From: Tubulanus polymorphus
Lineage: Eukaryota; Nemertea; Palaeonemertea; Tubulaniformes; Tubulanidae
Direction of reading: 5' to 3'
Assembly (NCBI RefSeq): GCF_964204645.1
Contig: NC_134027.1
Span: 6,002,485 to 6,066,484, forward strand
DNA length: 64,000 nt
Shown here: positions 11,359 to 24,480 of the stretch, piece after piece
Layout of the letters: each line of letters opens with the position of its first letter
How positions within the stretch are numbered: position 1 is the first letter of the stretch
Position numbers and translations under genes: made by a program
Notes under the pieces: generated by a model
Told to the model about the DNA's origin: nothing
What the model saw: only the letters and a program-made list of their open reading frames with translations
Database searches by the model: none

Positions 11359-12534
11359 ATGGAACAATCAACTTCTAGAGATATGGAACTTGGAAGCTTC
11401 GATGAAGGAGAAGCCGAGGACCTTTCCATGTCATGGTAGGTGATTACGACAGTTAAAGTGCTAGCATTTAAAAACCGGCTCCACTATTGATTAACAGAAA
11501 GGCCTCATTTTTCTGCACTGATGATATCTGGCAGATATTCCCTATGAAAATTGCTACCAACCACCGTATTTTTGCCGTATTCTGTGTTATGAACCTTTAG
11601 TTTACTTGTTTTTAGCGATTCAACTCCTTGTGATAAAAAGTTTGATACTACTATTGGACATATAGAAGACATTATAATGGGTATGTTTCCATCTTGCTTA
11701 TTCATGGATCAGAGTATTTTTTTATCGTGAAAATGAACCCTTGTTAATTCACTTTTTTTTCATCTATCGTAATACAGAAGAGCAATTTCATCAGCTTCAA
11801 CAATCGTTCTTAGAAAAATACTACCTTCAGTTTGATTTAGATACGGATGAAAATAAATTGTGCTATACAGAGATTCATGAGGAATATGTAAGCTATTGTG
11901 CCATACTAGGCCTGCTATTTAGTTTTAACTACCATTTTAACCGAAGCTTATCTGCTACTATTATGTTTCTTTGATTGAAATCTTGTTATACCCAAATTTA
12001 ACAAATCCTTATCAATGTCTGATTAAATCTCATTCCAGATAACTATACTCGAACATCACCTGGACACTGAGCTCAACAGACGAATGCCAGGATTCAACTT
12101 GGAGGAGTTTTTTACTCAATTGTTGTAAGTTTCAGTGAATTGCGTTAACAACCCCAATTTTACTTTTGGAATTGGTAATACTCGACAGAATATTTCATCA
12201 AATGTTGTAGGTCTCAAAAAGATATGCTTGAAGGAGAAATATTTGAGATGCTATTCACATTCACGGATTTTATGGCATTTAAAGAAATGATGCTAGATTT
12301 CAGACGGGTAATTGTCATCGAATAAGAGTCTTGTATTTTAGTGCAATGTAATTGTAGGTGGTTTTCCAAATTGTGAATTTCCCTGTTGTGAATTGTGAAT
12401 TTCAGGAGAAAGAAGGTTTGACTACTGACTTAAGCAGTGGATTAACTGTGACATCCCTTGCAATGGGAGAACCTACATTTGGACTTAATGCGCATACCAT
12501 TGATCTGTTTCCTCCTGGTGGCCCACAATCATGA
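11359..12534 (+). CDS. ARL2BP: ADP-ribosylation factor-like 2 binding protein (BART)
   Basis: Six exons (11359-11435, 11616-11680, 11778-11887, 12039-12124, 12211-12307, 12406-12534) encode 187 residues, close to the vertebrate protein. The BART domain is clear: GHIEDIIMEEQFHQLQQ, then FLEKYYLQFD, ENKLCYTEIHEEY, and LFTFTDFMAFKEMMLDFR, followed by the DLSSGL segment. ARL2BP binds GTP-loaded ARL2/ARL3 and works at mitochondria, centrosomes and cilia; this is family knowledge. The first ATG in this frame is at 11359, after a longer open stretch without ATG. A nine-codon upstream frame begins at 11210. The N-terminal leader is acidic and serine-rich, unlike vertebrate sequences. Part of this gene's 5' end was copied to 4077-4216. 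Confidence 0.93.
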
Positions 12535-13765
12535 TGAATCAAAAACTCGAAGTTGAACGCTGGTTGCTTGTTATTTTTCTTTCCGTTGATTCTACTTAAA
12601 GGTGTAACTGATATCTTTTCTTATGTCACATTTCAAGTTCAAATCTACCGAAGATAGTTTGTTAAAATGTCAGATAAATGTTCAAAGTATAGCGTTATTC
12701 TAATGAGTCAGAATTTACTTTATTCCCATTATACCCTGGTAAGTGAATGTGTTTAACTCACCATACTTTTACCTGGCACATACGTACATGCTGTTGAAAT
12801 TGTAGAACATAAAAGTGAAATAGGCCTGTTCTTAACATGTGAACTACTGGTAATTAATTGACTCGGCGATAAATCAAACTCACAGCTGGAACTGAGTGAA
12901 GGTTTTGATCATTCCGTCCATACATCTTGAAGGATGATTTCTCGCAGATCTAGACATTGAACTTTTAAGATCAAGAAACTGCCTTTACAGAAATATTGTA
13001 CACAAAAACCGTCTATTAGTGACGATCCAAATGAGATTGATGTATATGTAAATCTATTGATAAAAAAGGAACGATTTTACCAAATATGAATTTTATTTTC
13101 CTTCTTTTTGAATCTCAAGTAAAACCAATCTAAGGTGTCTAAAGGCTCATTTGGATAGATATTGCCAGTTCTTATGTATATATAACCTGAGAAGTTCCCA
13201 CGTACCAGGGCAGCCTTGGCTGGACCAAAAAGTTAGTCGATCATGTTTCACTTTATTGATGTACACCTTTTCCGAATCTGCAAGGATCTTATCCCAGACT
13301 TCTTTATTACCGGTAATCCATCTGGCTTAGAATACGTCAAAACTCTGAGGAAGACCCCCACAAGTGCTTCACGCCTTTGTGCTCACTATGATCTCGCCAG
13401 CAGAAGTGGCTGTAGTATTTCTCTTTCAGACTACATGTATCACAGTGGAACTTTGGATATAAAGATTTGTCAGTTTTCACAAGCCTAGAATTTCGTCCCA
13501 AATAGGATGAACCAATGTTTCTGGTTCCAGAAGATGTCTGTAACAGGTCAAAATCCCGATACGAATACGTCACAAATATATTTCAGAAAACTTTATAACA
13601 GAAATATAATCGTCAGTGAATGAAATTCTCCGATATGAACCAAGAATAAGATAGTGAGTGATTATTATAAACCTATGTTTTATTCAGTACGATTCAAAAG
13701 TTCAGACAAGTACATTGCAGTTCTGAGCATCTTCGTAATGCTTATTAAATTTCTAAAAACATCTT
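12535..13765. other. ARL2BP/TIMMDC1 tail-to-tail spacer
   Basis: ARL2BP and TIMMDC1 converge here, so the stretch should hold both 3' UTRs. One reverse frame (13147-13325) looks somewhat protein-like and is listed separately. The overlapping forward frame starting at 13243 has no recognisable features. Confidence 0.45.
13147..13325 (-). other. Possible unassigned coding exon
   Basis: An open reverse frame of about 58 codons ends in TGA and is preceded by a weak acceptor (tattctaag). The product is rich in Trp, Lys and aromatic residues, with KHDRLTFWSSQGCPGTW near the middle. I do not recognise it. It may be an exon of an unseen gene, a decayed gene, or chance within the TIMMDC1 3' UTR. Confidence 0.2.
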
Positions 13766-15455
13766 TTACATAGCACCGCTTTGTTTTTGTGGTAGCTGAC
13801 CTGTTTCTTGGATAAACATCATTCTCCTGAAAAAAATCAAGGTGTAGAACATCATATATACAGCAATATACATGTAAGCTGACCAGTTTCAACATGCTAA
13901 CGTTTGAATGGGTCACCTAATGGACAGCCCATGATCTAGTCAAATATTACAAAGACTAGATAGCATTCTATACTCAATATGTTTTAGGAGGATAGCTTGT
14001 TGTACTATTACTAAAACACACAAACCTCCTGTAAGTTAATTTTTGTTTAATTTCCTCAGAATGTCTGTCTGACTGTAATAATCCCGCCGAGTACATCGCA
14101 GCCCAAAATATACCTCCAAAACCGAACCTTAAAGTAAATGATTGACTTGTTAGGACGAGTTTACTTCAAAATGCACAAATATTTCAATGTTTCATACATA
14201 CCCAAGAACACCACCAGTTAGACCGGCAACGAATGCCCCACGGAGGCCCATATTCAGTTTCACAATACTACCAGTAAAAGCTGTAAATAGAAGCAATTAA
14301 ATACTGATTATAAACAAGTACTCTTGCCCAGATAATAAGCCTGAAGAAATTTTGGGGTAACAGCTTATCGCAATCTTCACCTGACCGAATAGAGTTCCTA
14401 AGGAAGTAACTTGCTGAATATTTTGACGTTAACTGTACATACCTCCAGCAATTCCATACTCTAATGGAGTAGTTTTATTTCTATATTCAGCTATCGTTTG
14501 AGAGACCATTCTACAAAAATGATAACAATATACAGTAATGCTGAAGAGAACAATGGAACATTGTAGTCCGTTATCCCCTCTATCCTAAAGTACAGTGTAA
14601 CCTCATTGCAATGAACTTCAGAGGACCAGTAAAAATGTTCATTATAACCAATAGTTCGTTATTCACAGTATGAAACTACTATGGTCCAGTTTGGGATTAA
14701 ATCCAAGGTTTTGTTATAACCGATAAGTCATTATATTCATGTTGCAAAATAGTTTTAACTTACAAAAAAGACGTACAGAAAATTCCAATTTTGAAGCTCC
14801 ACCTAAGACCAGATTTTAGACTATGATATAATACCATGTTGTAATATGTTCTCTGGAATGTAAACATAGTCTATAGCAGCAGGGCAGGAAAAAATTCAAC
14901 AAAACAACGTGAATTTCAGGAGGAAAACTCTGATATCTATGATAACCTCAATCCTTACCATTCCTAAAAATTTTGTTCGAAATTTTGTTGCTTGATGTAA
15001 TCGGGCAAAATTATCAGCTCCCTCTCGAGAGCCAAATATTGAGGATATACAGCCGGCTAATAATGCAGTCTGACTTCCACATGCCATTATCAGTTGTAAA
15101 CCTGTTGAATATTCACCTTTATCTCTGCAAGAAATACCGTGACAAAATGTATTAAGAAACTGAGAAGATTAGGCCTATTTTGTTCAGTTTAGCTGAAGTA
15201 TCCGACTTACGTTTTCCCAAATAAATCTCTCACGCGATCTCTTCCAGTTTCTGTTTTTAAGTATTCCAAGACATCCGCATCAGTAACCGGTCTCAGCGAC
15301 GGTTTTGGTTTTTCCGGAAACAAAGCAGTAGCAGCCTCAATCGGGACTGTTGTAGCTGGTGGTAGATTCGAGTTATTAGTATTTACAGCTAAAGCATCAT
15401 CAGCACGCACTATTGGAAAGAGCCTCCTCCAGCCATGCCATCGCATAAAATCCAT
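13766..15455 (-). CDS. TIMMDC1: Complex I assembly factor TIMMDC1
   Basis: Seven exons, read downward (15455-15211, 15124-14959, 14852-14764, 14510-14443, 14280-14202, 14127-14026, 13826-13766), give 269 residues against 285 in human. Recognisable blocks in order are RDRVRDLFGKT, a glycine-rich first membrane segment, the basic aromatic SGLRWSFKIGIF strand, AEYRNKTTP, then FTGSIVKLNMGLRG and GLTGGVLG. These match the Tim17-like core of TIMMDC1, an inner-membrane chaperone for the membrane arm of respiratory complex I. The last exon is the least certain part, resting on splice phase alone. An acceptor-like TTTTGTAG directly before the start suggests a 5' UTR intron. The gene is divergent from WASHC1. 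Confidence 0.85.
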
Positions 15456-16348
15456 TTACCTACAAAAGCCAATACATTGTTAATAGTTCAATAATCATTT
15501 TTGGAACATGTGGAAGGCCTTTTTGGAAAGTGCATGAAGATGAAATAAAATGACATTAGTAAATCTTATTCTTAGCGATTCTAGAGTATCAACAGTCGCT
15601 TTGGAGTTTATAGTAAAATCAGAAGTACATTTCACCTGACAGCAAAGTCTGCAGTCTGACTGAAAGGTAGTTTTTTGATAATTTTATCGTGGATGATATA
15701 AGTTAAAGACACTGTTTTAGTTTTTTAGTCTAACGATTCTTCGCCGTATGGTGGCGTCACCTATGAATTGAAGTATATATGAATTGAAGTGTATTCTGTT
15801 AGTAACCCATATGGCTTGCTATATGAAATTTATGGAATCATAGAAATAATTACTTTCTTTTTAATCGAGATAAAAGTCATTAGTTAACTATTAATTTATG
15901 ATGTTTTCTAAATTGTCAAATAAGTTGATTTGTATAGTATGAATCTACGCCAACGGAGAAGACACAAAAATACACTCTAAAGAAGGGGTCACATGATTTC
16001 AATATGGTAGACGTCAAACACGAAAATAGATATTGATAAATTTTGTTATGATGCGATGCCTTTAGTCATATCGAATTTAACACTTGTGCAAAGACTCTCT
16101 ATCATTAACAAGTCCACGATCAAACCGATCAATAGTGTACAAGACCCGAAAAAGTAAGTATATAGTAATTTTTAGTTAGTAAGATTTATTTAAAGAAGCC
16201 AGACCCACAATCTACACATGGGCGTGCCGTTGACACACAGGAGGTACCAGGATGGATACAAGTCCCTCCTTGCCCCGTATCTTACAATTCTTAAACCTTT
16301 AATCAGACCAGAATTGTCAATAATGTTAATTTCTTATTCCAGAAAAAA
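15456..16348. promoter_or_regulatory. Divergent promoter region of TIMMDC1 and WASHC1
   Basis: About 0.9 kb separates the two start codons. A splice donor after GACCCGAAAAA (GTAAGT, about 16154) and an acceptor TTATTCCAG just before 16342 bracket a 5' UTR intron of WASHC1. No coding frame is supported. A shared bidirectional promoter is an inference from layout. Confidence 0.5.
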
Positions 16349-18190
16349 ATGAAGGCAACTCCGTGCGAAGTAATGCAGAATCGGCCTTACAATGTTCCAT
16401 TGATTCCTACTGATTTGCGCCAAGATGAAACAATTTTTCAAATAGCGGATGCTCTGGAATATCTGGACAAAGTTGCCAATGATGTTTTTACACGAATTTG
16501 TGATCGCGTTGCCGAAAATAGAAAGCGCCTTTCAGGCATTACTGGTCGGATAAATGATGCTCAGGCGAAGATCGATAGCATTAAGGGTACAAATAAGGCA
16601 ACCAAAATATTTTCAAGCGCAAAATATCCCGCTCCTGAAGAGGCTGAAAATTACAAAACATTATTTCAAGGTAAGAAATCACTGAATCAGATGAAATCTG
16701 AATGAGATGCTCAATAATTAATGCTCCTTTATGATGACCAATTACAATTTGTACTGAATTATTGAAATTGCAAAAATTGCATGAATTACTTCTTATTTCA
16801 GTTCAGTATTCTTTAGCGTATTTCCTTTTTAGCTGAAAGAGGTTTGCAAGAGGTCAAGCACAGTCACCGGCATATTACTGCAAAACATGTGGAAGTCAAT
16901 GAAGCAATCTTGAAAGAAAAGTTACAGTTTTACAACGTTCATATACATTCGAAATCAACTGTAGCAGACCAGCAGAAGGAGGGATTAGGGCGCTTGCCGA
17001 AAAACATCAGCTCAGTCAGTTCTCTTTTGCTCTTCAATACAAGTGAAAATCCGTAAGTAAAAGAAGCCAGCATTTTATGTGAGAAATTATGTGCCATCGT
17101 GTTCTTTTTTTTACATTCTTTTATATCTTTAAGGATATAGTATCTGATAGGAATGAATACCATTATTTACCTCGCTTGGGATAAAGAGTGTGGTCACAAC
17201 TCACCTAACATGAGCAGCATCACATTGATTTCTTCTATCTTTTAGGTATAAGAAGTATGTAATGCTTGACCCTCTCGGAGTGGTTACTAAGACACGTAAA
17301 ACAGATGATGATCTGCAGGATGATGGTTTAGCAGGAGCTCCCAGTACAATAATACACGGCGATCAATTTCAGAAAGCTCCCAATGAGAATTATTTGTACA
17401 TTCCAATTGCCGGTGATGTACCCGAGTTGTTGGTTCCCGAATTCCTCGAGTTACCAGGTTTGTTACTGATAACCTGTATCGTAGATATTGTAGTTAAATT
17501 TGGATTAATTTAATGGGTTTTCATTGTTTTTATTGTCTTTCAGGTATAGCAGATGATATGTCCTTCATCGGAGAAGGAGGAGCTTCCATTGCTCCGTCAG
17601 TTCCTGTAAATGTGCCAGATCTTCCGGGAATTGAACCCGACATAGCGTTACCAGATGGTCCTACTGATATTGGAGGAGGTGCACCTCCTCCTGCACCTAA
17701 TGCTCCTCCACCCCCACCTCCGACAGCTGCTCCACCACCACCTCCCCCACCACCACCACCTCCTCCTCCAGCTGACGTTCCCGCCCCACCCCCTCCAACA
17801 TCAGCTCCAGATACAACCCCTATTCCAGAAACTCCGACTGAATCTGTTACTTCTCCTTCCGATGGTGGTCGCAGTGATCTACTGGCATCAATCAGAAAAT
17901 CAGGTGGCATTAACGCTCTGAAGAAGAATAAGAGACCAGAACGAAAACCAAGGGATGACAAACCAGCCGCGCCTTCTCCCATGAATATGTTAGATGATTT
18001 ATCGAACAAATTGCGGTTACGTCGTCAAGGCATATCGGGTTCGGGTGCAAAACCGTCGACTGAAGATAAACAAGCTGCCGCGAGTGGCGCTCTACAGAGT
18101 ATAATGGATATGATACCGGTTACTCGACCACCAGCTGATAGTAATGCATCAAATGAAGATGATATCTGGAGTGGGAGTGATGAAGATTGA
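16349..18190 (+). CDS. WASHC1: WASH complex subunit 1
   Basis: Four coding exons (16349-16670, 16833-17052, 17246-17457, 17544-18190) encode 466 residues, the family's usual length. The N-terminal WASH homology domain is clear: MADAL-like IADALEYL, IFSSAKYPAPEE, LPKNISSVSSLLLFNT, and YKKYVMLDPLGVVTKT. A proline-rich run lies at about residues 314-346. The WH2 actin-binding motif LLASIRKSGGI follows at about 362, with a basic central segment and an acidic tail ending DDIWSGSDED that would bind Arp2/3. WASH drives actin branching on endosomes for retromer-linked sorting. A 5' UTR intron precedes the start. A polyadenylation signal lies at 18853-18858. Confidence 0.95.
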
Positions 18191-19478
18191 TTTATATTTG
18201 TTATTGTTCATTCCATCTAGTTAAATTACTGTACAGCCCAAATTCATCAAAATATTTTACGATTATAGCCACCATTCCATAGTACATGTAGTTATATTCA
18301 CAGTTGTATATGTAATCATTTGAATTTAATCATTTTGGTACCCAGTTATATTTTGTTATGATTATGGACTCTGATTGAATAAGTTGATAGAAAATTACCG
18401 CTAATTGTTAGATTATGTCATGTCATTGTCATTGGTCAAACAACTCTATTGTGCTTAAGTGATTTCCAAGTCTTTATCATTCTCAAGCTTGAATTAACTC
18501 TTTATTCATGTTATTTTTGACACCACATCGAATGAAAATTGATTTAAGTAAACGATTTTCCTCAAAATATGTTTATATCCACTCGTAAATGATATCAAAG
18601 ATTTGCTAAAGCCCTTATGGATGTTTCTATATGAAGATATGAAAGAGTATTTGCTGAAATACTGTGCAATATGTGTGTTCATCAAGGCTTACTATTCGCT
18701 AAGCTGCCACCCGGCGAAGTTCCTATTGTATATGTGTATGTCAGGCTAGCAGATAAATTCTTGTACATACCGACTTGTTCGATGATAATGATTATGTACA
18801 GCTAATCGATAAGATAAATATGTACAGTACGAATTTGCAAAAGAATCGAAAAAATAAAGTGTTCATTCAAAACCTTTTCTAAAATCTTGATCTGCGAGTG
18901 GATTTCTCAGTTCCATAAACCAGAACGTTGCCTAGCATTCATTTTGGCCTTGTGTAATGGACATTGCAAAATGTCATCAACAATGATGGTTCTTATAGGA
19001 AGTTCAAATGACCCATACCATATAGTTTAGATGGCTGCGAAACCCGCCGATCCATTCTCAGAAATGATTAAGGTTTCTCATTCATTATCCTATAAACGCA
19101 ATACTATACATTTGAATAGAGGGAAAATCAGACCCATTCCAAGATAAAGATCCTTTTACAAAAAATACATATACATGTTCATATACGTAATGAATTCGTT
19201 CAAATCGTTCGGTGAAAGGACCCCTCGGTCAATTTCAATTATATCACTCCAGTCTAACCTGAATGAGAATTCCTCGTCTGCACAATGAATATAAAACGGG
19301 TCTGAGCTCAGAATTACGTGCATATCTAGATCAGAAGATAACTACCTGAATTAAATGCCTCGATTGATTGAAAAAAATCTGTCGACATAAATACATGTGC
19401 ATATGAATAGAAACAGAATTCATTCGCGCAACATGTTCCAGAAATCACGCATACATCGACATTGCAATATTGAATCAA
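18191..19478. other. WASHC1 3' UTR and intergenic spacer
   Basis: The first roughly 680 bases are 3' UTR ending near the AATAAA at 18853-18858. The remainder is AT-rich and includes the likely promoter of the first transporter gene. No other gene is seen. Confidence 0.6.
18853..18858 (+). terminator. WASHC1 polyadenylation signal
   Basis: AATAAA lies about 660 bases after the stop codon and before the next gene on the same strand. Confidence 0.6.
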
Positions 19479-21269
19479 ATGATGAACACCAACGATAATT
19501 CTGAGGATGATTTTAGAGAGCCAGGTAGAATCGAAGGATGCTTTTTAATACTAGCTGCTGCTGGAATCTACCTGATTGTGGGAGGTATCAATCTAAGCAC
19601 TGGGATTCTTGTAGTAGAATGGGCAGAATATTTTGACACGGGATACAGGATAGCATCATGGTTGGGGACGGCGCCTGTGGCAGCGTCAATGATATTTGGT
19701 GAGTTTTGCTGTAAATATCTAGTGTAAAACACGAAGTTTGATGGTTTATCATAATGTGAAGGGATATGTTAGTTGAAATTCTATCCGTTTGCAGCTCCTG
19801 TCGCTGGTGCGATGATAAAGAGATTCGGTATAAGACGATGTCTGATAAGTGCTTCGATTGTAGGTGGTATCGCTATTTGTTGTACGACGTTTTCTACGAA
19901 TTTGTGGGTGATCTATTTTCTATGGATGATTTATGGTAAGTTAACATTCTGAGTATGAGATCTCCGAAAGCTTCAGAGATTCAATATCGATTATGCCTAT
20001 TTCAAAGATTTTTAATTTTTTTTCAGGAATAGTGATTTCATTTCTCGTCGGACCTATTATAGCTTACGTTATGATCAGATTCCGTCGTCACAGGTCGATT
20101 GCGAACGCTTTCGTCGTATCTTCTGTTCCATTAGGAACTATCGTATTCGGTGTCATTATGAGTGCTACAATTGATATTTATACCTGGCGAGGAACGATTC
20201 TCATTATAGGTGCCATAGCACTTAATATGGCCCCCTTTAGTATAATCCTCCGTAGATGGAATAAGCCATGTCGTAAAAAAGAAATACTTTTACCTAAGTA
20301 TAAAGAGGTCATTTTTCACAACGAAGCCACGCCGATCCATATCGATGAGATTACAACAAAAACTACCGACGGCATTTTAGGATGGAGGAACGTCTTTGAC
20401 GTTGAAATATTACGACAACCAGGTTTCATATTTGTAACTCTATCGGTGTTTTTCTTGTATTTAGGTGCGTCTGTTATATATATTCATATAGTTTCGGGAT
20501 TCATGAATTTGTTTAAATTAGACATAGAAAACGCTAGATATTTGGTACCCTGTTTAGGCATAAGTAATATGATAGCTAGATTTGTCGTGTGTATAATATG
20601 TCACCATCCCCGCGTTGACACATTCTCGGTGTATCTTATATCAAACATTTTATTAAGTGTCACTGTGGCAATAGTTCCTTTATTTGAAGGCTTCACAGCC
20701 GCCGCTATTTTAGCAGCGATGATTGGAGTATTTGTGTCCGGATTTGGAGGACTTACTCATATAGTTCTTGCTGATACGATCCAGGAAAGATATATTCATA
20801 TGGCTGTGCAGTATATGTACCTGGCAGGGGGCATTGCTTATATGGTTGGTGCTCCATTAGCCGGTAAGTATTCGGTAGTCCTATCGAGCTGTTTTTGTAC
20901 TGCTACAATCGTCATCATATCGCAGTGACTGTAAAAAGAATTTCTTCCTTACTGAAAAAATTACGGAAGTTATTGATGCAACTATTTTCATTTTTTTTAA
21001 ATTTGCATGAATATTCAAAAGTATCTCATTCAATAAAATTCTTCTCTTCTTGTATATATCTTTTAGGGTGGACATATGATGTAACTGGGAACTATGTTTA
21101 TTCGTTTGAATTGGCAGCATCGTTAGTTGCGGTCAATGTGCTGATACTGATACCGTTCTGGATAAAACATATCCGCCAATTATTGAGCCAGAAATCATCA
21201 GATATCGACAATATCCGATCAGCCAGCAGTTGTGAGTGGATAGCATCTCATACCTCACTAGCGTTCTGA
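19479..21269 (+). CDS. SLC16-like monocarboxylate transporter, tandem copy 1
   Basis: Four exons (19479-19698, 19795-19935, 20027-20863, 21067-21269) encode 466 residues of a major facilitator superfamily protein. An acidic cytoplasmic start leads into IEGCFLILAAAGI, which resembles the conserved TM1 motif of monocarboxylate transporters. GAMIKRFGIRRCLI is the typical MFS loop between TM2 and TM3. The middle exon carries most membrane helices, with a short central loop rather than the long one of classic MCT1. The protein ends in a basic, serine-rich tail. The substrate cannot be read from sequence. Copy 2 at 22161 has identical exon boundaries and phases, so the pair arose by tandem duplication. 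A polyadenylation signal lies at 21508-21513. Confidence 0.85.
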
Positions 21270-22160
21270 CCTCTTTCTTGTTAAGAACCCCGTTCGTTAA
21301 AAAGATTTCCGGACCACATCCAGATTATAGATTCAGGAATAGATTTTGTACGAATGTACGTATGTTCAAATTGCTGGAACTTCGAATCGCCAAAACTGCT
21401 CCGAGTGGTAGCGTATTCTGCCCAGCTATTCGCTAAATTTGAGAAGTTGTCTTAGGAATGTATCATTCATTGTAAGCTTTTTCCTTTAACCAAATTGCTA
21501 CAATCAAAATAAACTTATTAGTGCAGATAACGGTTAGAATTTTCGCGGTCCTGCGACGAAAGTCTACACGTTGAACATATCTTATGATTAATCATGAGCT
21601 ATGTAGTTATATGGTTTACTATTTAACGCCTTTTTGCTTTTAGTTTATAAATGCTACAAAATGACGCGAAAAATACACGTTTGTTTGACTCTTGCCGTTT
21701 TCGATATCATCTGTACCGAGTGTTTTTGTCTCATGCGTTTTATCAAGGCACTTTGCATGTGGCATATACACTTCCTTGTTATCATATTCATACAAAATAG
21801 GCCTAGTTCTTATTTTGTGTTATTCCATTGATTTTCAGAAACTTTCAAATCTCGAATGTGATTGTTTTCTTTTTCGATGATACTCAAAACAAATTTTGAT
21901 TCGTGAGCTAATTACGTAGTGGGTTGTAAAAATCTGTGTAAAGTTTTTGAGAAAAGCTATTTCCCTCGTCGATTTGAATCTCAGATTTTGATAGCGAAAA
22001 GTTTCGACTCTGACCGTCATTATGACGATATCATTTGATAAGAGATCATTTAACAATGATCTCGTCATACGGTCATAGATATATATATGGAACGTAAAAC
22101 AGGGTCCTATGTTGGTAAACCTGTAGGAGTGGCGCATGAATCAGATATTACAGAAACAAT
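21270..22160. other. Spacer between the two transporter genes
   Basis: It holds the 3' UTR of copy 1 with AATAAA at 21508-21513 and the presumed promoter of copy 2. No gene is supported. Confidence 0.6.
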
Positions 22161-24314
22161 ATGGACGTCACTGCCGAAAGTACTGATGCATCAGAGGACG
22201 ATGAACCGAGCAGAACTGAAGGATGTTTTCTTATTCTAGCTGCTGCTGGAATTCATCAGATTTTAGGTGGAACACATACAACTCTAGGGATTCTTGTCGT
22301 TGAATGGGCAGAATATTTTGATACAGGATACAGGATAGCATCATGGCTTGGAACAGGAACACTAGCAGCGGCTATGGTATTTGGTAAGTTGTTACCTAGT
22401 CAAAATCTAAATATATATTCATTCCACTAATTGTGGATTGACCGTTGAACCAAAGTGTGCCACTGAACATTTTTCGTTAAGAAAGACATTTCTACGTCTT
22501 AGATTAAAAGATTCATGCGTAAAGTAGTTTTGCTCCTACTCTGGATACATCAATCAAAGAATGGGTAAAAATGATGATGCACCAAATTCCAAATAAATAT
22601 GTTAAAATATATACTGATTTTTTCTACAGCTCCTGTCGCTGGTGTGATAATAAAGAGATTTGGTCTCAGGCGGTGTTTGATCATTTCTGCCATTGTCAAT
22701 GCCATAACTATTTGCTGTTCAGCATTTTCCACAAACCTCTGGGTGATCTTTATTCTATGGATAATAACTGGTAAATTCGATCACAAAATCGAATCATAAG
22801 AAAATCAACTTGAAATACTATATTTGCCCTTTTCCTCGTTTTCTCTGCTTCATTGTATTTCAGGAATGGCTCATTCGTTTCACGTTGGACCTATTCTAGC
22901 TTACATTATGATCAGATTCCGTCGCCACAGGATGATAGCCAACGCTTTCGTCGTGTCTGCGGCTGCGTCGGGAACTATCGTCTATGGTTCTTTAATAAAT
23001 GCTACCATAGAAGCTTACACATGGCGAGGAACAGTTGTCATTTTGGGCGCTTTAGCACTAAACGCTGTCCCATGTAGCCTAATACTGAGAAAATGGAGTA
23101 AAACGTGTCGTCCAAAGGACACGCTTTTAACGAAGCCAAAAGATGTTCGCGGGTCAGTTACTCAATCCGCACCGATGCAATTCGCTCATGAAGAGCAAAC
23201 CGGTATTAGAGACACTTCTGGGTGTAGTAATATCTTAAATCTTGAAATATTACGACAATCGGCTTTCATATGTGTAACTCTGTCGGTGTTTTTCTTGTAT
23301 TTAGGTGTATCTGTTATATATATTCATATAGTTTCAGGATTCATGGATTTGTGTAAATTAGAAATAGAACACGCTAGATATTTGGTACCCTGTTTAGGCA
23401 TAAGTAATATGATAGCTAGATTTGTCGTGTCTGTAATATGCCACCATCCCCGCGTTGATACATTCACTTTGTTTCTTTTGGCTAATATTCTATTAACTGC
23501 CACTCTGGCAATAGTTCCTTTATTTGAAGGTTTTGCAGCCGCCGTTACTTTAGTAGTCATAATAGGATTAGCTTTGGGAGGCTATGGAGGACTCACTCAT
23601 CTTATTATTGTCGACATCCTCGAGGAGAAATATATTCTAATGGCTGTGCAGTATATGTTCCTACCTGCAGGAATTGCTTATATGACCGGTGGTCCATTAG
23701 CTGGTAAGATAAATACTATGCATTTCAGAAGAAGATTTTGAACAGTCGATTGTCATGAAAGTGGAACTTTTTTGTGAGGTACCCACGCAAATGGCACTCG
23801 CGCAGAAAATTTTTGAAAATGACCATATTTGTGGTGAAAATTGTGCTTTTTCCTATAATTTGGCCTTAAATCATCTTTAGGAAACATGTACATATTTTGA
23901 ACGAAAACGAATGAAAAAGTGTTGAATGAGTGAATCTTTTGAAATCGATACTCAAATCTTAAGGCCGGCATCTAGGCGGAACTTTGTTAATGAGCGAATG
24001 AACGCCCTGCTGCTGGGTGATGTAATATAAGCTAATCTACAATTCTTAGATCTTTAATTAATAAATAGATAAATTCTAATATATAATCTAATGTGGTATC
24101 ATTTTGATTTCTAGGTTGGGTATACGATAATACAGAGAACTTCATTTATTCCATTGAATTGACAGCATCGTTAGTTGCTGTTAGTGTCCTCATACTGATA
24201 CCGTTCTGGATAAAACATATCCGTCAATTACTGAATCAGAAATCATCAAACGACAATATCCAATCAGCCAGCAGTCGTGTGTGGATAGCATCTCATACCT
24301 CATTAGCATTATGA
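22161..24314 (+). CDS. SLC16-like monocarboxylate transporter, tandem copy 2
   Basis: Four exons (22161-22383, 22630-22770, 22864-23703, 24115-24314) encode 467 residues. It repeats copy 1 exon for exon. The first exon, the loop motif VIIKRFGLRRCL, and the later helices around FICVTLSVFFLYLG are closely similar. The acidic N-terminus and the central loop are the most divergent parts, which is usual for paralogs that differ in regulation or substrate. The last intron (23704-24114) is longer than in copy 1. A polyadenylation signal lies at 24566-24571. Confidence 0.85.
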
Positions 24315-24334
24315 TAAGTTAGTTAGGCTAAAAA

Positions 24335-24480
24335 AACTGATACCTTGATTTTCATTTCCGCTGAACTTAAAAATTGACCCGACCGGCTGTCTGTCTACCT
24401 TGTACATTACTTTTTTCAAATTATGATTAGGCATAACAACAAGAGACCCGGCAGCTATAGAAATGAAATGATTTTACAAA
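24335..24480 (+). repeat. Dispersed repeat, copy 1
   Basis: About 140 bp in the copy 2 transporter 3' UTR matches 26475-26620 in direct orientation. Shared words include TTGACCCG, CTGTACA or TTGTACA, ATAACA and GCTATA. Neither copy contains a gene. It is likely a short mobile element of unknown type. Confidence 0.6.

Noticed and set aside
17530-18009. Reverse frame of 159 codons, glycine-rich
   Set aside because: It is the antisense shadow of the WASHC1 proline-rich exon.
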